Source: Terriglobales bacterium
GTDB lineage: Bacteria; Acidobacteriota; Terriglobia; Terriglobales; Acidobacteriaceae
Direction of reading: 5' to 3'
Assembly (NCBI GenBank): GCA_035691485.1
Contig: DASSIZ010000074.1
Coordinates: 1-36,173 of the forward strand
DNA length: 36,173 nt
Shown: positions 16,072 to 24,229 of the stretch, in pieces
Layout: the number at the start of each line of letters is the position of its first letter
Position numbering within the stretch: the first letter of the stretch is position 1
Position numbers and translations under genes: made by a program
The notes under the pieces: generated by a model
What the model was told of the DNA's origin: nothing
The model's input: the letters and a program-made list of their open reading frames with translations, nothing else
The model's database searches: none

Positions 16072-16091
16072 CGCAAAGTAGGAAGCGATCT

Positions 16092-17306
16092 TCAATCCTC
16101 AGCCGAAGCCTGATCGGCGACCACCGCTGTCTCCCCGGCGCGGGCGCGAGTCAGCAACAGGATGGCGCAAATCATCACTGCGCCCAGCAGCGGCAGCGCC
16201 GTACCCGCACGAAATCCAAAGGACTGGGACAGGTGACCAATGCTCCAGGGGAAGACTGTCCCGCCGAATAGGCCAATGGAGAACAGCACGCCGAATACGG
16301 TGCCGGGAAAGTTACGGTAACGATTGCCGGCGATGGCCAGCATGGTGGGGTAGATGGCAGCAAAGGTCAAACCCGCCAGGGCGGCTCCGACAGCCAGGAT
16401 CGGGACCGAGGGCGCACAGGCAATGATGGCCACGCTCACCAATGCGCCGGCGGCGCTGATCATGACCAGCTGAGATTCGCTGATGACACGCAAGACGCGG
16501 GTGGCGCCGATGCGTCCCACCATCATCATCGCTTGAAACAGAGCCAGCACGAGGGTGGCGGAGCGCGCGGTGGCGCCCATGTCGCCGGCCCAAGTCGAGG
16601 TCCAGCCGATCATCGCGGCTTCATTGCCGGATTCGAAGAAGAGGAGAAAGGCAAACAACAGCACGCCGGGATAGCGAACCACTTTCGCCGCGCCGCGGAA
16701 GGAGAAACCGCTGCCATGGTGCGGCGGCGGAAATGAAAGGACGAGATAAGCGGCGAGGCAGGCGGCTGAAATCACAGCGGCGGCGAGGATGACGACAACC
16801 ATGCGAGCGGAACCGACGGCGGCCGCGCCGAGCGGAATCAGCAATGCCCCTACGCCAAAGAAGACCGCCACCAGGTTGAGCCGCGCCCCGCGGTCTTCTT
16901 CAAAGATGTCGGAAACCAGGACATTGCCGGACATGTTGAGTCCGCCGCCGCCGGCGCCGAGCAGCAGACCGAAAAACTGGGCGGCTGAGTAGGTTGTGGC
17001 GAAAGCCATGCCGGCGAGCGCGACGGTGACGAGGAAAGCGGAAGCGGCGAGGATCAGCTTGTTGCCGAAGCGGTCGATGAGCGGCCCGGAGATGACCGTT
17101 GCCAGCAGAACGCCGAACAGCAGCAGCGTTTGCAGATCGCCCTGGCGGACCAGGTCGGTCACCTGGAGGCGTTGGCGCATCTCCGGCATGCCGAACAGGG
17201 TGCCGAGCAGCACCAAGACGACACCGAACATAAACAACGCGCCGCAGGCGGAGACGAAGAGGTGTTCGCGATTAAAGGCCGGGAGTTTTTGCAGGGTCGG
17301 GGGCAT
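16092..17306 (-). CDS. MFS transporter of unknown substrate
   Basis: A 404-residue, 12-helix permease. REHLFVSACGALFMFGVVLVLLGTLFGMPEMRQRL begins helix 1. GPLIDRFGNKLILAASAF is the loop 2-3 signature, and GLLLGAGGGGLNMSGNVLVSDIF and GTVFGVLFSIGLFGGTVFPWSIG are typical of sugar-type (FucP-like) members, so a sugar is plausible but unproven. The ATG at 17306 was preferred because similarity begins there, though no clear ribosome site precedes it. A GTG at 17369 would extend the protein by 21 residues and overlap the upstream ROK gene by 23 bp. The two genes are co-directional and probably cotranscribed. Confidence 0.82.
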   Translation of the reverse strand: MPPTLQKLPAFNREHLFVSACGALFMFGVVLVLLGTLFGMPEMRQRLQVTDLVRQGDLQTLLLFGVLLATVISGPLIDRFGNKLILAASAFLVTVALAGMAFATTYSAAQFFGLLLGAGGGGLNMSGNVLVSDIFEEDRGARLNLVAVFFGVGALLIPLGAAAVGSARMVVVILAAAVISAACLAAYLVLSFPPPHHGSGFSFRGAAKVVRYPGVLLFAFLLFFESGNEAAMIGWTSTWAGDMGATARSATLVLALFQAMMMVGRIGATRVLRVISESQLVMISAAGALVSVAIIACAPSVPILAVGAALAGLTFAAIYPTMLAIAGNRYRNFPGTVFGVLFSIGLFGGTVFPWSIGHLSQSFGFRAGTALPLLGAVMICAILLLTRARAGETAVVADQASAED

Positions 17307-17346
17307 GGCAGGAGCAAGCTTTGATTTTACGCGCTCACCTTCGAAA

Positions 17347-18375
17347 TTACCTGGCCACCGCCTCGCCACGAGGCGCGAGCACTTTTCTTTTCACCTTCTT
17401 TGCCGAGAGCCGCGGGTCTTCGGCCAAGGATGACGACAACGCCTGGTTGGCGCTGTGCCATGCCAGATATCCGGCGCCGTGAAGATTGGCATCCTGTCCC
17501 AGTCCGCTGACCCTGATTCGCAACTGGCGGGCGGCGACAGGATGACAGCGGGCAAGCGCGGTGTGGGTCAGGTCGTGCCAGAACAGATCACTCGCGGAAA
17601 CGAGCGAGCCGCCGACGACAACGACTTCCGGGTCGAAAATACTGATGAGGTTGGCGACGGCGAGTCCGAGCAGTTTTCCGACACGGCGAAAGATCTGCAT
17701 GCAGGCTGAATTGCCGCGGCGCGCAAGCTCGGCGACTTCGTCGGCGGAAAATGCCTCGGGGTGGCGTTCGGCGAGAACGCCAGCGGAGGCTGCTTCGGCA
17801 GCATTCCTGGCGGCGCGAACAATGGCCGACTCCGAGGCAAATGCCTGGAGGCCGCCGAACTTGCGCACCTGGAAGCCGTCTGCGTCGCAAACTACCATCC
17901 AGGCCGCGGAACCGGCGAGGTGGTGAGCGCCGCGCAACAGATGTCCTCCGCTGATGATTCCTGCCCCGATCGTGGCACCGGCGGTGAGGACGACGACATC
18001 TTTCTTGCCGCGACCGGCTCCCCGCCAGGTTTCGCCGAGCGCGGCAGCGTTGGGCGCGCTCTCCACCACGACTGGGATCTGCAGCTTGCTGTGCAGCAAC
18101 CGGCCCAGAGGGACCTTTTCCCACTCCGCCAGGTCGGGAACGGATACGGTGCCGTCGGAGCGCACGGTGCCGCGAACGGCAATGCCGGCTGCGCTGTACA
18201 TGGTGCGTCCCTGTCCCAGATCCGACGCGATGCGCAATAACTGTTTCACAGGAGAGAGGGGGTTGGAGACATCGAGTGACTCGTCCCTTCGGGACAGCAC
18301 TTTGCCGTCACGGTCGAGAACAGCGGCCAAGATTTTGCTGACTTCGAGATCCGCGACGAATACGGTGTCCGCCAT
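17347..18375 (-). CDS. ROK-fold protein with degenerate kinase motifs
   Basis: The 342 residues follow the ROK family (sugar kinases and NagC-type regulators) but lack the N-terminal helix-turn-helix of the regulators. Kinase motifs are eroded. The phosphate motif DxGGT is FVADLEVSK. The catalytic ENDANAA is ESAPNAA (105-111), lacking the Asp. The GExGH and Cys-rich zinc motif are replaced by HHLAGSAAWMVV (151-162). The GATIGAGII nucleotide loop and the late VVVGGSL segment survive. It could be a sugar-binding regulator of partner proteins rather than a kinase. It lies directly upstream of and co-directional with the MFS gene, so a joint role in sugar uptake or sensing is plausible. Confidence 0.8.
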   Translation of the reverse strand: MADTVFVADLEVSKILAAVLDRDGKVLSRRDESLDVSNPLSPVKQLLRIASDLGQGRTMYSAAGIAVRGTVRSDGTVSVPDLAEWEKVPLGRLLHSKLQIPVVVESAPNAAALGETWRGAGRGKKDVVVLTAGATIGAGIISGGHLLRGAHHLAGSAAWMVVCDADGFQVRKFGGLQAFASESAIVRAARNAAEAASAGVLAERHPEAFSADEVAELARRGNSACMQIFRRVGKLLGLAVANLISIFDPEVVVVGGSLVSASDLFWHDLTHTALARCHPVAARQLRIRVSGLGQDANLHGAGYLAWHSANQALSSSLAEDPRLSAKKVKRKVLAPRGEAVAR

Positions 18376-18394
18376 GAATGCACCCGTAAATGAA

Positions 18395-18412
18395 AAGCGG
18401 CTCGGGCCGCTT
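18395..18412. promoter_or_regulatory. Inverted repeat upstream of the ROK gene
   Basis: A perfect 7-bp inverted repeat AAGCGGC-TCGG-GCCGCTT lies 20-37 bases before the ROK gene's ATG (minus strand). It could be an operator or a leader hairpin. A weaker one, AGCCG-GCATC-CGGCT, lies further along near 18440. No gene was seen in the rest of the 18376-18601 spacer. Confidence 0.4.
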
Positions 18413-18601
18413 CAGAAGCATACCAGCGTCCTGCGACAAGCCGGCATCCGGCTGGCGAGCGAAGCGGGGCGCCAATTCCAACTTGGGACAGGGCTGGGTC
18501 TGAGCGGGCCCTACATTTTTCTAAAGAATCAATTCGGTTCCACACATCGCAGCCGGACGCGGCGGGGAAAGCGTTGTGTTACATTGACGACAGCTTCTTC
18601 C

Positions 18602-19291
18602 GTGGCACTCACGACCATTTTTTTCGATGCCGGGGGGACGATAGTCTATCCTGAGCCCGGGCTCACGCTGGCGGCGCTCGCCGAGCGAAATTACCATCCT
18701 CTTCCGGAACAGCTCCACGCCGCCGAGCGGAATGCCAAGCGCGAGTTGGACGAGGCACGCGCGCGACATGATTCCGTGGACGCGCAATACTGGGACATCT
18801 ATTACCTGCACCTGTTTCGCGAGCTGGGCATCGACGATGATGCTGAACTTCGCTCCGCACTGGTTACGGCAACAAGGACGGGAATGAATTGGCGCCGCGT
18901 GCTGCCGGATGCGCGCCAGGCGCTGGAACGCTTGAAAGACGGGCATCGGCTGGGGCTGATCAGCAACTCCGACGGGAGCGTACGGCGTCTGTTCGAAACG
19001 CTGAGCCTGGACTCCTACTTCGACTCGTTCACCGATTCGCAGCATTGCGGATATGAAAAGCCCGATCCGCGCATCTTCCAAGCTGCCTTGGCGGCGATGG
19101 GTGCCATGCCGGAGGAGAGCCTTTACGTCGGCGACATTTACTCCATCGATTATGTTGGCGCGCAGGGAGCGGGTATGGGGGCGGTGCTGGTGGATGTAGC
19201 GGGCGCATATCGCGGAATGGGGTACGCCCGGGTGGGGTCGCTGACCGAATTGCACACGCGGTTAGGCGAATTTTCCCATAGCGCAACGTAA
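18602..19291 (+). CDS. HAD-superfamily hydrolase
   Basis: A 229-residue Rossmann-fold phosphatase-like protein. Motif I is FFDAGGTIV, with the nucleophile Asp present but Gly in place of the second Asp of DxDGT, a variation known in some HAD lineages. Motif II is ISNSDGS, motif III Lys is in YEKPDPRIF, and motif IV is YVGDIYSIDYVGA. The helical cap between motifs I and II is charged and alpha-helical (C1 type). The substrate is unknown. No ATG is available near the motif; GTG at 18602 or TTG at 18584 are candidates. The TTG has GGGGAAAG about 12 bases upstream. Confidence 0.82.
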   Translation: MALTTIFFDAGGTIVYPEPGLTLAALAERNYHPLPEQLHAAERNAKRELDEARARHDSVDAQYWDIYYLHLFRELGIDDDAELRSALVTATRTGMNWRRVLPDARQALERLKDGHRLGLISNSDGSVRRLFETLSLDSYFDSFTDSQHCGYEKPDPRIFQAALAAMGAMPEESLYVGDIYSIDYVGAQGAGMGAVLVDVAGAYRGMGYARVGSLTELHTRLGEFSHSAT

Positions 19292-19299
19292 GAAGTACC

Positions 19300-19316
19300 T
19301 TGGCCGGCCTGGCCAA
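19300..19316. terminator. Hairpin after the HAD gene, possible terminator
   Basis: TTGGCC-GGCCT-GGCCAA forms a 6-bp stem 8 bases after the HAD stop codon. No T run follows, so it may only stabilise the RNA end or be factor-dependent. Confidence 0.35.
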
Positions 19317-19411
19317 ACCACCCTAAGTTACGAAAGACACGCGCTGAAGGACTTGGCAAGGGCATTGCTGCTGCGCCGGTGTCGCCGCGCCACGCGGCCC
19401 GGAGGATTGAA

Positions 19412-19858
19412 ATGGCCTGCCCCACCCGTTTCGAGCTTCGACCGGCCCCTGCCACCCAGCGCCAGGAAATCCGCTTGGAAGAGGAACTTGCTCCCGCCGT
19501 ACTGGATGCATGTTTCACCCTGTGGCGGGAATACAGCGACTTGTCAGAGCGCGCGCCTTCTGCATTCGCGAGTTGCGAGGACGAACTGCTGTCCTGGTAC
19601 GCCGAACTGCAGTACAAGACGCGCGGGGCGGGCAAGTGCTCGAACTGCCGGACCGCAGTGCGTCATGCGCTGAAGGTCCGCGTCGAATGCGCCAGCGGCA
19701 GTACCCGCACCTACGTTTGCCTGTGCACGCGCTGCCTGGTAGCCGAGGAGGCGCTTGCGGATCGCGTATTGTACCGGGTTGCGGGACGCTGGATCGAGAG
19801 CCGGCACGCGCGCGAAAAGGCGGAGCGGCGCAGCGGCAGCCTGAAGCAGGCAGCGTGA
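19412..19858 (+). CDS. Cys-rich (zinc-ribbon-like) protein of unknown function
   Basis: The ATG at 19412 follows GGAGG by 6 bases. The 148-residue product has an amphipathic N-terminal helical region (about 20-70) and then a probable metal site: CSNC (C76, C79), a hairpin-like stretch, and CLCTRC (C103, C105, C108). The last 30 residues are charged. I do not recognise the family. A compact Cys4 ribbon, probably binding zinc, is the most economical reading. Heptamer array g begins 5 bases after its stop. Confidence 0.7.
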   Translation: MACPTRFELRPAPATQRQEIRLEEELAPAVLDACFTLWREYSDLSERAPSAFASCEDELLSWYAELQYKTRGAGKCSNCRTAVRHALKVRVECASGSTRTYVCLCTRCLVAEEALADRVLYRVAGRWIESRHAREKAERRSGSLKQAA

Positions 19859-19863
19859 AAGAG

Positions 19864-19898
19864 GGGGCTAGGGGTTAGGGGCTAGGGGCTAGGAGTCG
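19864..19898 (+). repeat. Heptamer array g
   Basis: Five 7-bp units: GGGGCTA at 19864, 19878 and 19885, GGGGTTA at 19871 and GGAGTCG at 19892. It is the cleanest array of the window and starts 5 bases after a stop codon. Confidence 0.8.
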
Positions 19899-19956
19899 AG
19901 CGCAGTTTCGAACATTCCTACCGGGTGTAATCCCGCATCCAGAGCGCGTTTTAGGC

Positions 19957-19990
19957 ATCACATCAGCGTGTGATACGGCGGGGGTATAAT
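19957..19990 (+). promoter_or_regulatory. Promoter with overlapping palindrome for the moxR-VWA pair
   Basis: A consensus -10 TATAAT is at 19985-19990, 43 bases before the MoxR start. A perfect inverted repeat ATCACA-TCAGCG-TGTGAT (19957-19974) covers the place of the -35, which has no recognisable hexamer. The arrangement suits an operator or an activator site. The half-site order is opposite to a CRP box. Confidence 0.55.
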
Positions 19991-20033
19991 CGCCGCAGGT
20001 GAGGGTGTTCCCCTTGAGAGGTTCCCCAAAGCA

Positions 20034-21524
20034 ATGAATGTTCCCCGGACACTCGGCCAGCTCCGCCAGTCCTCCTATTCCGAAGCGCGCCTGAACAGCC
20101 GCCGCGTGAAAGACGAATTGCGCGAGAACCTGATCGCGCGGCTGCGGCAGGGCGGGACCCTGTTTCCCGGCATCGTGGGCTACGAGGACACGGTGGTGCC
20201 GCAAATCGTGAACGCAATCCTGTCGCGGCATAACTTCATCCTGCTCGGATTACGCGGGCAGGCGAAGAGCCGGATCCTGAGGGCGCTTACTTCCCTTCTC
20301 GACCCGCAAACGCCGTACGTTGCCGGCTGCGAGATCCACGACAATCCTTACGCGCCGATCTGCCGGCGGTGTCGGGAGACGATCGCAGCCAAAGGCGAAG
20401 ATACGCCGATTGCATGGTTGGCGCCGGAGAGCCGGTACGTGGAAAAGCTGGCAACGCCGGACGTGACGATCGCGGACCTGATCGGCGACATCGATCCGAT
20501 CAAAGCGGCCAAGGGCGGACACGAGCTGTCGAGCGAGCTGACGGTGCACTACGGGCTGCTGCCGAGGGCGAACCGCGGCATATTCGCGCTCAACGAGCTG
20601 CCGGACCTGGCGGGAAAAATCCAGGTGGGATTGTTCAACATCATGCAGGAAGGCGACGTGCAGATTAAGGGCTACCCGATCCGGCTGCCGCTGGACGTAG
20701 CGCTGGTGTTCAGCGCCAACCCGGAGGATTACACGGCGCGAGGAAAGATCATCACGCCGCTGAAGGACCGCATCGGCTCGGAAATCCGGACGCACTACCC
20801 GGCGACGGTGGAAGAAGGAATCGAGATCACGTCGCAGGAGGCCTGGGCGCAGCGCGACGGATACAAGCTGCACATCCCGAAGTACGTGCGCGAAGTGATC
20901 GAGCGAATTGCATTCGTGGCGCGCGAGGACAAGAAGATTGACAAGCGCAGCGGGGTGAGCCAGCGGCTGCCCATTACGTGCATGGAAAACGTGATTTCCA
21001 ACGCCGAGAGAAGGGCCATCACGCACGGCGAAGCTACGGTGGTGCCGCGCATCGGGGACATTTATGCGGCCATGCCGGCGATCACCGGAAAACTGGAACT
21101 GGAGTACGAAGGCGAGGTGAAAGGCGCCGACAACGTGGGGCGGGAGCTGATCCGCATGGCGATCGCGAACACCTACGACGAGTACTTCCAGGGACAGAAC
21201 ATGCAGCAGATCGTGCAGTGGTTCGACCTCGGCGGAAATATCCAGATCCAGGATGGAACCGCGGCGGTGAAGGTGCTGGAGGAAGTGAAGAACATCCAGG
21301 GTCTGCTCGATAAGGTGAGCGCGGTAGGCGTGAAGCCGAAAGATCCCGCGGAAGTACAGGTTTCGGCGGCGGAGTTTCTGCTGGAAGGTTTGTACGCGCA
21401 TAAGCGAATCGGGCGCAACGAGGAGCGTGTCTTCAGCGCGGGCGAGAAACAGGCGCGCCGGGCCGAGGCCGGTGGCATGAAGGGAGAAGAGCCGCCGTTC
21501 CGAAGTCGACGCCCGTTTAATTAG
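20034..21524 (+). CDS. MoxR/ChlI-like AAA+ ATPase
   Basis: A 496-residue AAA+ ATPase of the MoxR/magnesium-chelatase-I type. Walker A is GLRGQAKS (72-79), Walker B is in GIFALNELPD (182-191), and sensor 1 is FSANPEDY (226-233). Between Walker A and B sits a Cys/His-containing insert with C99, H102, C110 and C113, which might bind a metal. The C-terminal region is helical. Such ATPases work with a VWA-domain partner to remodel or insert metal into target proteins. That partner is the next gene, 106 bp downstream. GAGAGG lies about 14 bases before the ATG. A dedicated promoter with a palindrome precedes it. Confidence 0.9.
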   Translation: MNVPRTLGQLRQSSYSEARLNSRRVKDELRENLIARLRQGGTLFPGIVGYEDTVVPQIVNAILSRHNFILLGLRGQAKSRILRALTSLLDPQTPYVAGCEIHDNPYAPICRRCRETIAAKGEDTPIAWLAPESRYVEKLATPDVTIADLIGDIDPIKAAKGGHELSSELTVHYGLLPRANRGIFALNELPDLAGKIQVGLFNIMQEGDVQIKGYPIRLPLDVALVFSANPEDYTARGKIITPLKDRIGSEIRTHYPATVEEGIEITSQEAWAQRDGYKLHIPKYVREVIERIAFVAREDKKIDKRSGVSQRLPITCMENVISNAERRAITHGEATVVPRIGDIYAAMPAITGKLELEYEGEVKGADNVGRELIRMAIANTYDEYFQGQNMQQIVQWFDLGGNIQIQDGTAAVKVLEEVKNIQGLLDKVSAVGVKPKDPAEVQVSAAEFLLEGLYAHKRIGRNEERVFSAGEKQARRAEAGGMKGEEPPFRSRRPFN

Positions 21525-21536
21525 AGTTCACAGGAA

Positions 21537-21564
21537 GTTTCACGTTTCGCGTTTCACGTTGGAA
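21537..21564 (+). repeat. Heptamer array h1 after the MoxR stop
   Basis: GTTTCAC at 21537 and 21551, with GTTTCGC at 21544 and a degenerate fourth unit. The array begins 12 bases after the stop codon. Confidence 0.75.
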
Positions 21565-21595
21565 GAACTCGGTTGAGAGCCGCGGTTTTGACGAC

Positions 21596-21630
21596 ATGAA
21601 ACGTGACACCTCGAAACTTGAGACGATGCC
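21596..21630 (-). repeat. Heptamer array h2 before the VWA start
   Basis: Degenerate 7-bp units run to the base before the ATG at 21631. On the minus strand they read GTTTCAT and TTTCGAG, so h2 is an inverted counterpart of h1. The pair brackets the moxR-VWA spacer. No clear Shine-Dalgarno remains before the VWA gene. Confidence 0.6.
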
Positions 21631-22872
21631 ATGAAACGGGTTACCTATACCAAGTACGTGCCGGATCCGGCGAGCGAGATGAGCATGGAAGACCTGCTCA
21701 GCGCGTTGTCGGATTACCTGCTGCAGAGCGGGTTCCAGGATTCGTACGGGTTCATGGACCTGAAGGATGCCGAGCAGACGCTGGAAGAGTTGCGGCGGGC
21801 GATTGAAGACGCGCTGATGAACAGCGATGCCATCGACCAGCAACTGCAGGAACAACTGCGGCAGATGCAGATGGACGGTTCCCTGGACGAGCTGATCGAA
21901 AAACTGATGGAGAGAATGGAGCAGGAAGACTTCATTTCCATCGAGCCACCCCAGGACCCGTCGAAACAGTCGTCGGTGGGAGGGCAGGTGGGGCAGAACC
22001 AGTCGCAGGCGAAGTTTGAGATCACCGACAAGAGCCTGGACTTCCTCGGATACAAGACGCTGCGGAACCTGCTGGGTTCGCTGGGCAAGTCGAGCTTCGG
22101 ACGTCACGACACGCGCGACCTGGCCACGGGGGTGGAAGCCAGCGGCGCGGCGAAGACGTATGAATTCGGCGACACGCTGAACCTGGACATCACGGCGACG
22201 TTGTCGTCGGCGATCCAGCGCGAGGGGCTGCAGGTGCCGCTGAACCTGGAATACAGCGACTTGCAGGTACACCAGTGCGAGTACCAATCGTCGTGCGCGA
22301 CGGTGTTGATGCTGGACTGCTCGCACTCGATGATCCTGTACGGAGAAGACCGCTTCACGCCGGCGAAGAAGGTAGCGATGGCGCTGTCGCACCTGATCCG
22401 GACGCAGTATCCGGGCGACTCACTGTCGCTGATACTTTTCCACGACTCGGCGGAGGAAGTGCCGCTGTCGCAACTGGCGCGGGTGAAGGTAGGGCCGTAT
22501 TACACCAACACGCGCGAAGGATTGCGCCTAGCCCAGCGACTGCTGGCGCGCCAGCGCAAGGACATGAAACAGATCGTGATGATCACGGACGGGAAACCGT
22601 CGGCGCTGACGCTGGAAGACGGGCGGATTTACAAGAACGCATTCGGGCTGGACCCGCTGGTGGTGAGCCAGACACTGGAAGAGGTGTCGAAGTGCAAGCG
22701 TGCCGGGGTGATGATCAACACGTTCATGCTGGCCAGCGAATACGGCCTGGTGCAATTCGTGCAGAAGGTGACGGAGATGTGCCGCGGGAAGGCGTACTTC
22801 ACAACGCCCTACACGCTCGGCCAGTACCTGCTGATGGATTACATGAGTCGCAAGACCAAGACGATTCATTAA
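21631..22872 (+). CDS. VWA-domain partner of the MoxR ATPase
   Basis: A 413-residue protein with a charged helical N-terminus (about 15-105) and a C-terminal von Willebrand A domain. The metal-ion-dependent adhesion site is complete: DxSxS as D229-C-S231-H-S233, Thr in YYTNTREGL (about 292) and TDG at 319-321. No signal peptide or membrane helix is present, so it is cytoplasmic. Paired MoxR and VWA proteins (as in RavA-ViaA or ChlI-ChlD) act as chaperone-like machines, with the VWA subunit recruiting the client. The client here is unknown. No gene for a metal enzyme adjoins the pair. Confidence 0.88.
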   Translation: MKRVTYTKYVPDPASEMSMEDLLSALSDYLLQSGFQDSYGFMDLKDAEQTLEELRRAIEDALMNSDAIDQQLQEQLRQMQMDGSLDELIEKLMERMEQEDFISIEPPQDPSKQSSVGGQVGQNQSQAKFEITDKSLDFLGYKTLRNLLGSLGKSSFGRHDTRDLATGVEASGAAKTYEFGDTLNLDITATLSSAIQREGLQVPLNLEYSDLQVHQCEYQSSCATVLMLDCSHSMILYGEDRFTPAKKVAMALSHLIRTQYPGDSLSLILFHDSAEEVPLSQLARVKVGPYYTNTREGLRLAQRLLARQRKDMKQIVMITDGKPSALTLEDGRIYKNAFGLDPLVVSQTLEEVSKCKRAGVMINTFMLASEYGLVQFVQKVTEMCRGKAYFTTPYTLGQYLLMDYMSRKTKTIH

Positions 22873-22877
22873 ACGCA

Positions 22878-22898
22878 GCTGTTAGCTCCCAGCCAGTT
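22878..22898 (+). repeat. Heptamer array i
   Basis: Three 7-bp units (GCTGTTA at 22878, GCTCCCA at 22885, GCCAGTT at 22892) begin 5 bases after the VWA stop codon. The short hairpin CCCGC-CGATGA-GCGGG lies further on, near 22954-22969. Confidence 0.5.
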
Positions 22899-23012
22899 TG
22901 GGTTTAAACCTACTTTGAAACTCTTCACCATCTGAGACGAATCACGATTCCACCCGCCGATGAGCGGGTCTTGTAACATAACCTGCGCAATTCGTTCCTG
23001 GAGAGGGCAATC

Positions 23013-23261
23013 ATGGCAGAGCCGACGTATGAAGAACTGAAGGCGAAGGTCGAGAAGCTGGAAAAGCAACAAGGCGCGAAGCGGAGCGGCGCACTGGAAT
23101 TCCGAGTCAGCGAGAAGGGCGCGGTAAGCGTGTACGGGATGGGGCGGTTTCCGGTGACGTTGTATTACGAGCAGTGGGTCCGGCTGCTGGAAGTGGCGGA
23201 CCGGCTGAAGGAATTTCTGGAAGAGAACAAGAGCAGGTTGAAGTTGAAGAGCGCGGAGTAG
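23013..23261 (+). CDS. Small protein of unknown function (82 aa)
   Basis: The ATG at 23013 follows GGAGAGG by 6 bases. The product starts with a Glu/Lys heptad-like helix (YEELKAKVEKLEKQ) and then has a compact segment, LEFRVSEKGAVSVYGMGRFPVTLYYEQWVRLLEVAD, that I recall from small bacterial proteins of unknown role. There is no membrane segment. It probably forms a small helix-strand oligomer; nothing in the context assigns a task. Confidence 0.75.
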   Translation: MAEPTYEELKAKVEKLEKQQGAKRSGALEFRVSEKGAVSVYGMGRFPVTLYYEQWVRLLEVADRLKEFLEENKSRLKLKSAE

Positions 23262-23303
23262 TTTCGTCTCGTCGCCAAAGGACTCGAAAGACTTTTGGCT
23301 CGG

Positions 23304-23322
23304 CGCCTCGCTCAGGATGACA
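23304..23322 (+). repeat. Dispersed repeat, family A, terminal remnant
   Basis: Only the end of the repeat, GCCTCGCTCAGGATGACA, is preserved. It sits between the 82-aa gene and the DinB-fold gene. Confidence 0.5.
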
Positions 23323-23338
23323 AAAGTTTAGTTCTTGT

Positions 23339-23815
23339 TCATGCGTAGGCGGATTCGGCGCGGCGGAATTGGTGGAGCGCGAGGCCGATGTGCTGCAGGT
23401 GGTGGACCATGTGGTCCACGTAGTCTTCAATTACAAATCCCAGTGTCATTGACGTGCCGCCGCCAATGGTGCAAGTGCGGGCCAGGGCGGACGAGGGCAC
23501 GCGGCGGACAGCGGCGAGCATGTGCTGGTTCAGAGCGGACCAGAGCGAGATTAATTCCTTCCAATCGCGATCCTGGTATCCCTGGCGTTCGACCCAGGCA
23601 TTTTGCTCGTAGCCGGGAAGAGCCGGGGCGTCTTCTCGCTGCACGCGAATGACCCGGGCGTAGTTGTTGATGGCGGAATCGATCAAGTGTCCGAGTTCCT
23701 CTTTTTTCGACCATGCGCCGGGCTTGGGATGCGAAGCCGCATCCTGCGCCGCAATGGCGCCGAGTTGAGCAGGAGCAGAGGCGAGGACGGCGGAGAAGCG
23801 ATCGAGATTTGCCAT
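23339..23815 (-). CDS. DinB/YfiT-fold protein
   Basis: A 158-residue four-helix-bundle protein. GAWSKKEELGHLIDSAINNYARV is the signature first metal-binding helix (His in LGHLIDSA), and YVDHMVHHLQHIG carries the other His ligands. Members are metal-dependent thiol transferases or DNA-damage-inducible proteins; the substrate here is unknown. The ATG at 23815 was chosen because GGGGGGAA precedes it by about 8 bases; an in-frame ATG at 23869 lacks such a site. Confidence 0.85.
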   Translation of the reverse strand: MANLDRFSAVLASAPAQLGAIAAQDAASHPKPGAWSKKEELGHLIDSAINNYARVIRVQREDAPALPGYEQNAWVERQGYQDRDWKELISLWSALNQHMLAAVRRVPSSALARTCTIGGGTSMTLGFVIEDYVDHMVHHLQHIGLALHQFRRAESAYA

Positions 23816-23864
23816 GAGACGATTCCCCCCAGAGGCGAAAGCAGAATTGTCTGTACTTCTAGAC

Positions 23865-23882
23865 GGCACGGCTAAAGCGGCG
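23865..23882. repeat. Partial REP-like element
   Basis: GGCACGGCTAAAGCGGCG resembles the GGCACGGCTGAAGCC element at 30051-30112 and 6292, with an imperfect stem. It lies between the CDGSH gene's stop and the DinB gene's start. Confidence 0.4.
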
Positions 23883-23929
23883 CCCCTTCAAAAAACCGTC
23901 GGGCGGAACAAATTCTGCCGCTACTGGCG

Positions 23930-24229
23930 CTATCCCTTGGCGGGGCTGCTGGCCGTGGGATCGGTCACCACGGGCTGGGACTTCTGGTGCTCTTCTGCCC
24001 GGACCACAGCTTCAGCAGCCTGGAACCCGATCTTGGAATGAGTGCCGTCGCAGAACGGCTTTTGCACGCTGGCACCACAGCGACAGAGGGAGAAAGCCAG
24101 CTTGCCTTCCTTCATCCTGGCGGTGAGGTCATAAGGGTTGCCGTCGGCATCGACCAAATCGACAGAACCTGGCGAAGCTTCCACCCGGTAAGGGCCGTTC
24201 CTGCGGATCGTAATCTTCACCTCAGCCAT
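23930..24229 (-). CDS. CDGSH iron-sulfur domain protein
   Basis: A 99-residue protein of the mitoNEET-type family that binds a labile [2Fe-2S] cluster through three Cys and one His. The signature is intact: CRCGASVQKPFCDGTH (C49, C51, C60, H64), followed by KIGF. The N-terminal part is a beta-rich region (KITIRRNGPYRVEASPG) found in bacterial stand-alone members. There is no membrane anchor, so it is cytoplasmic. GGAGGG lies 7 bases before the ATG. Roles in redox or iron-sulfur transfer are proposed for the family. Confidence 0.93.
   Translation of the reverse strand: MAEVKITIRRNGPYRVEASPGSVDLVDADGNPYDLTARMKEGKLAFSLCRCGASVQKPFCDGTHSKIGFQAAEAVVRAEEHQKSQPVVTDPTASSPAKG

Noticed and set aside
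19957-19974. A CRP/FNR-type binding site
   Set aside because: The half-sites are in the reverse order (ATCACA...TGTGAT rather than TGTGA...TCACA), so it is listed only as an unassigned palindrome.
20250-21401. A 383-residue minus-strand frame
   Set aside because: Antisense shadow of the MoxR ATPase gene, Arg/His-rich composition typical of GC-rich shadows.
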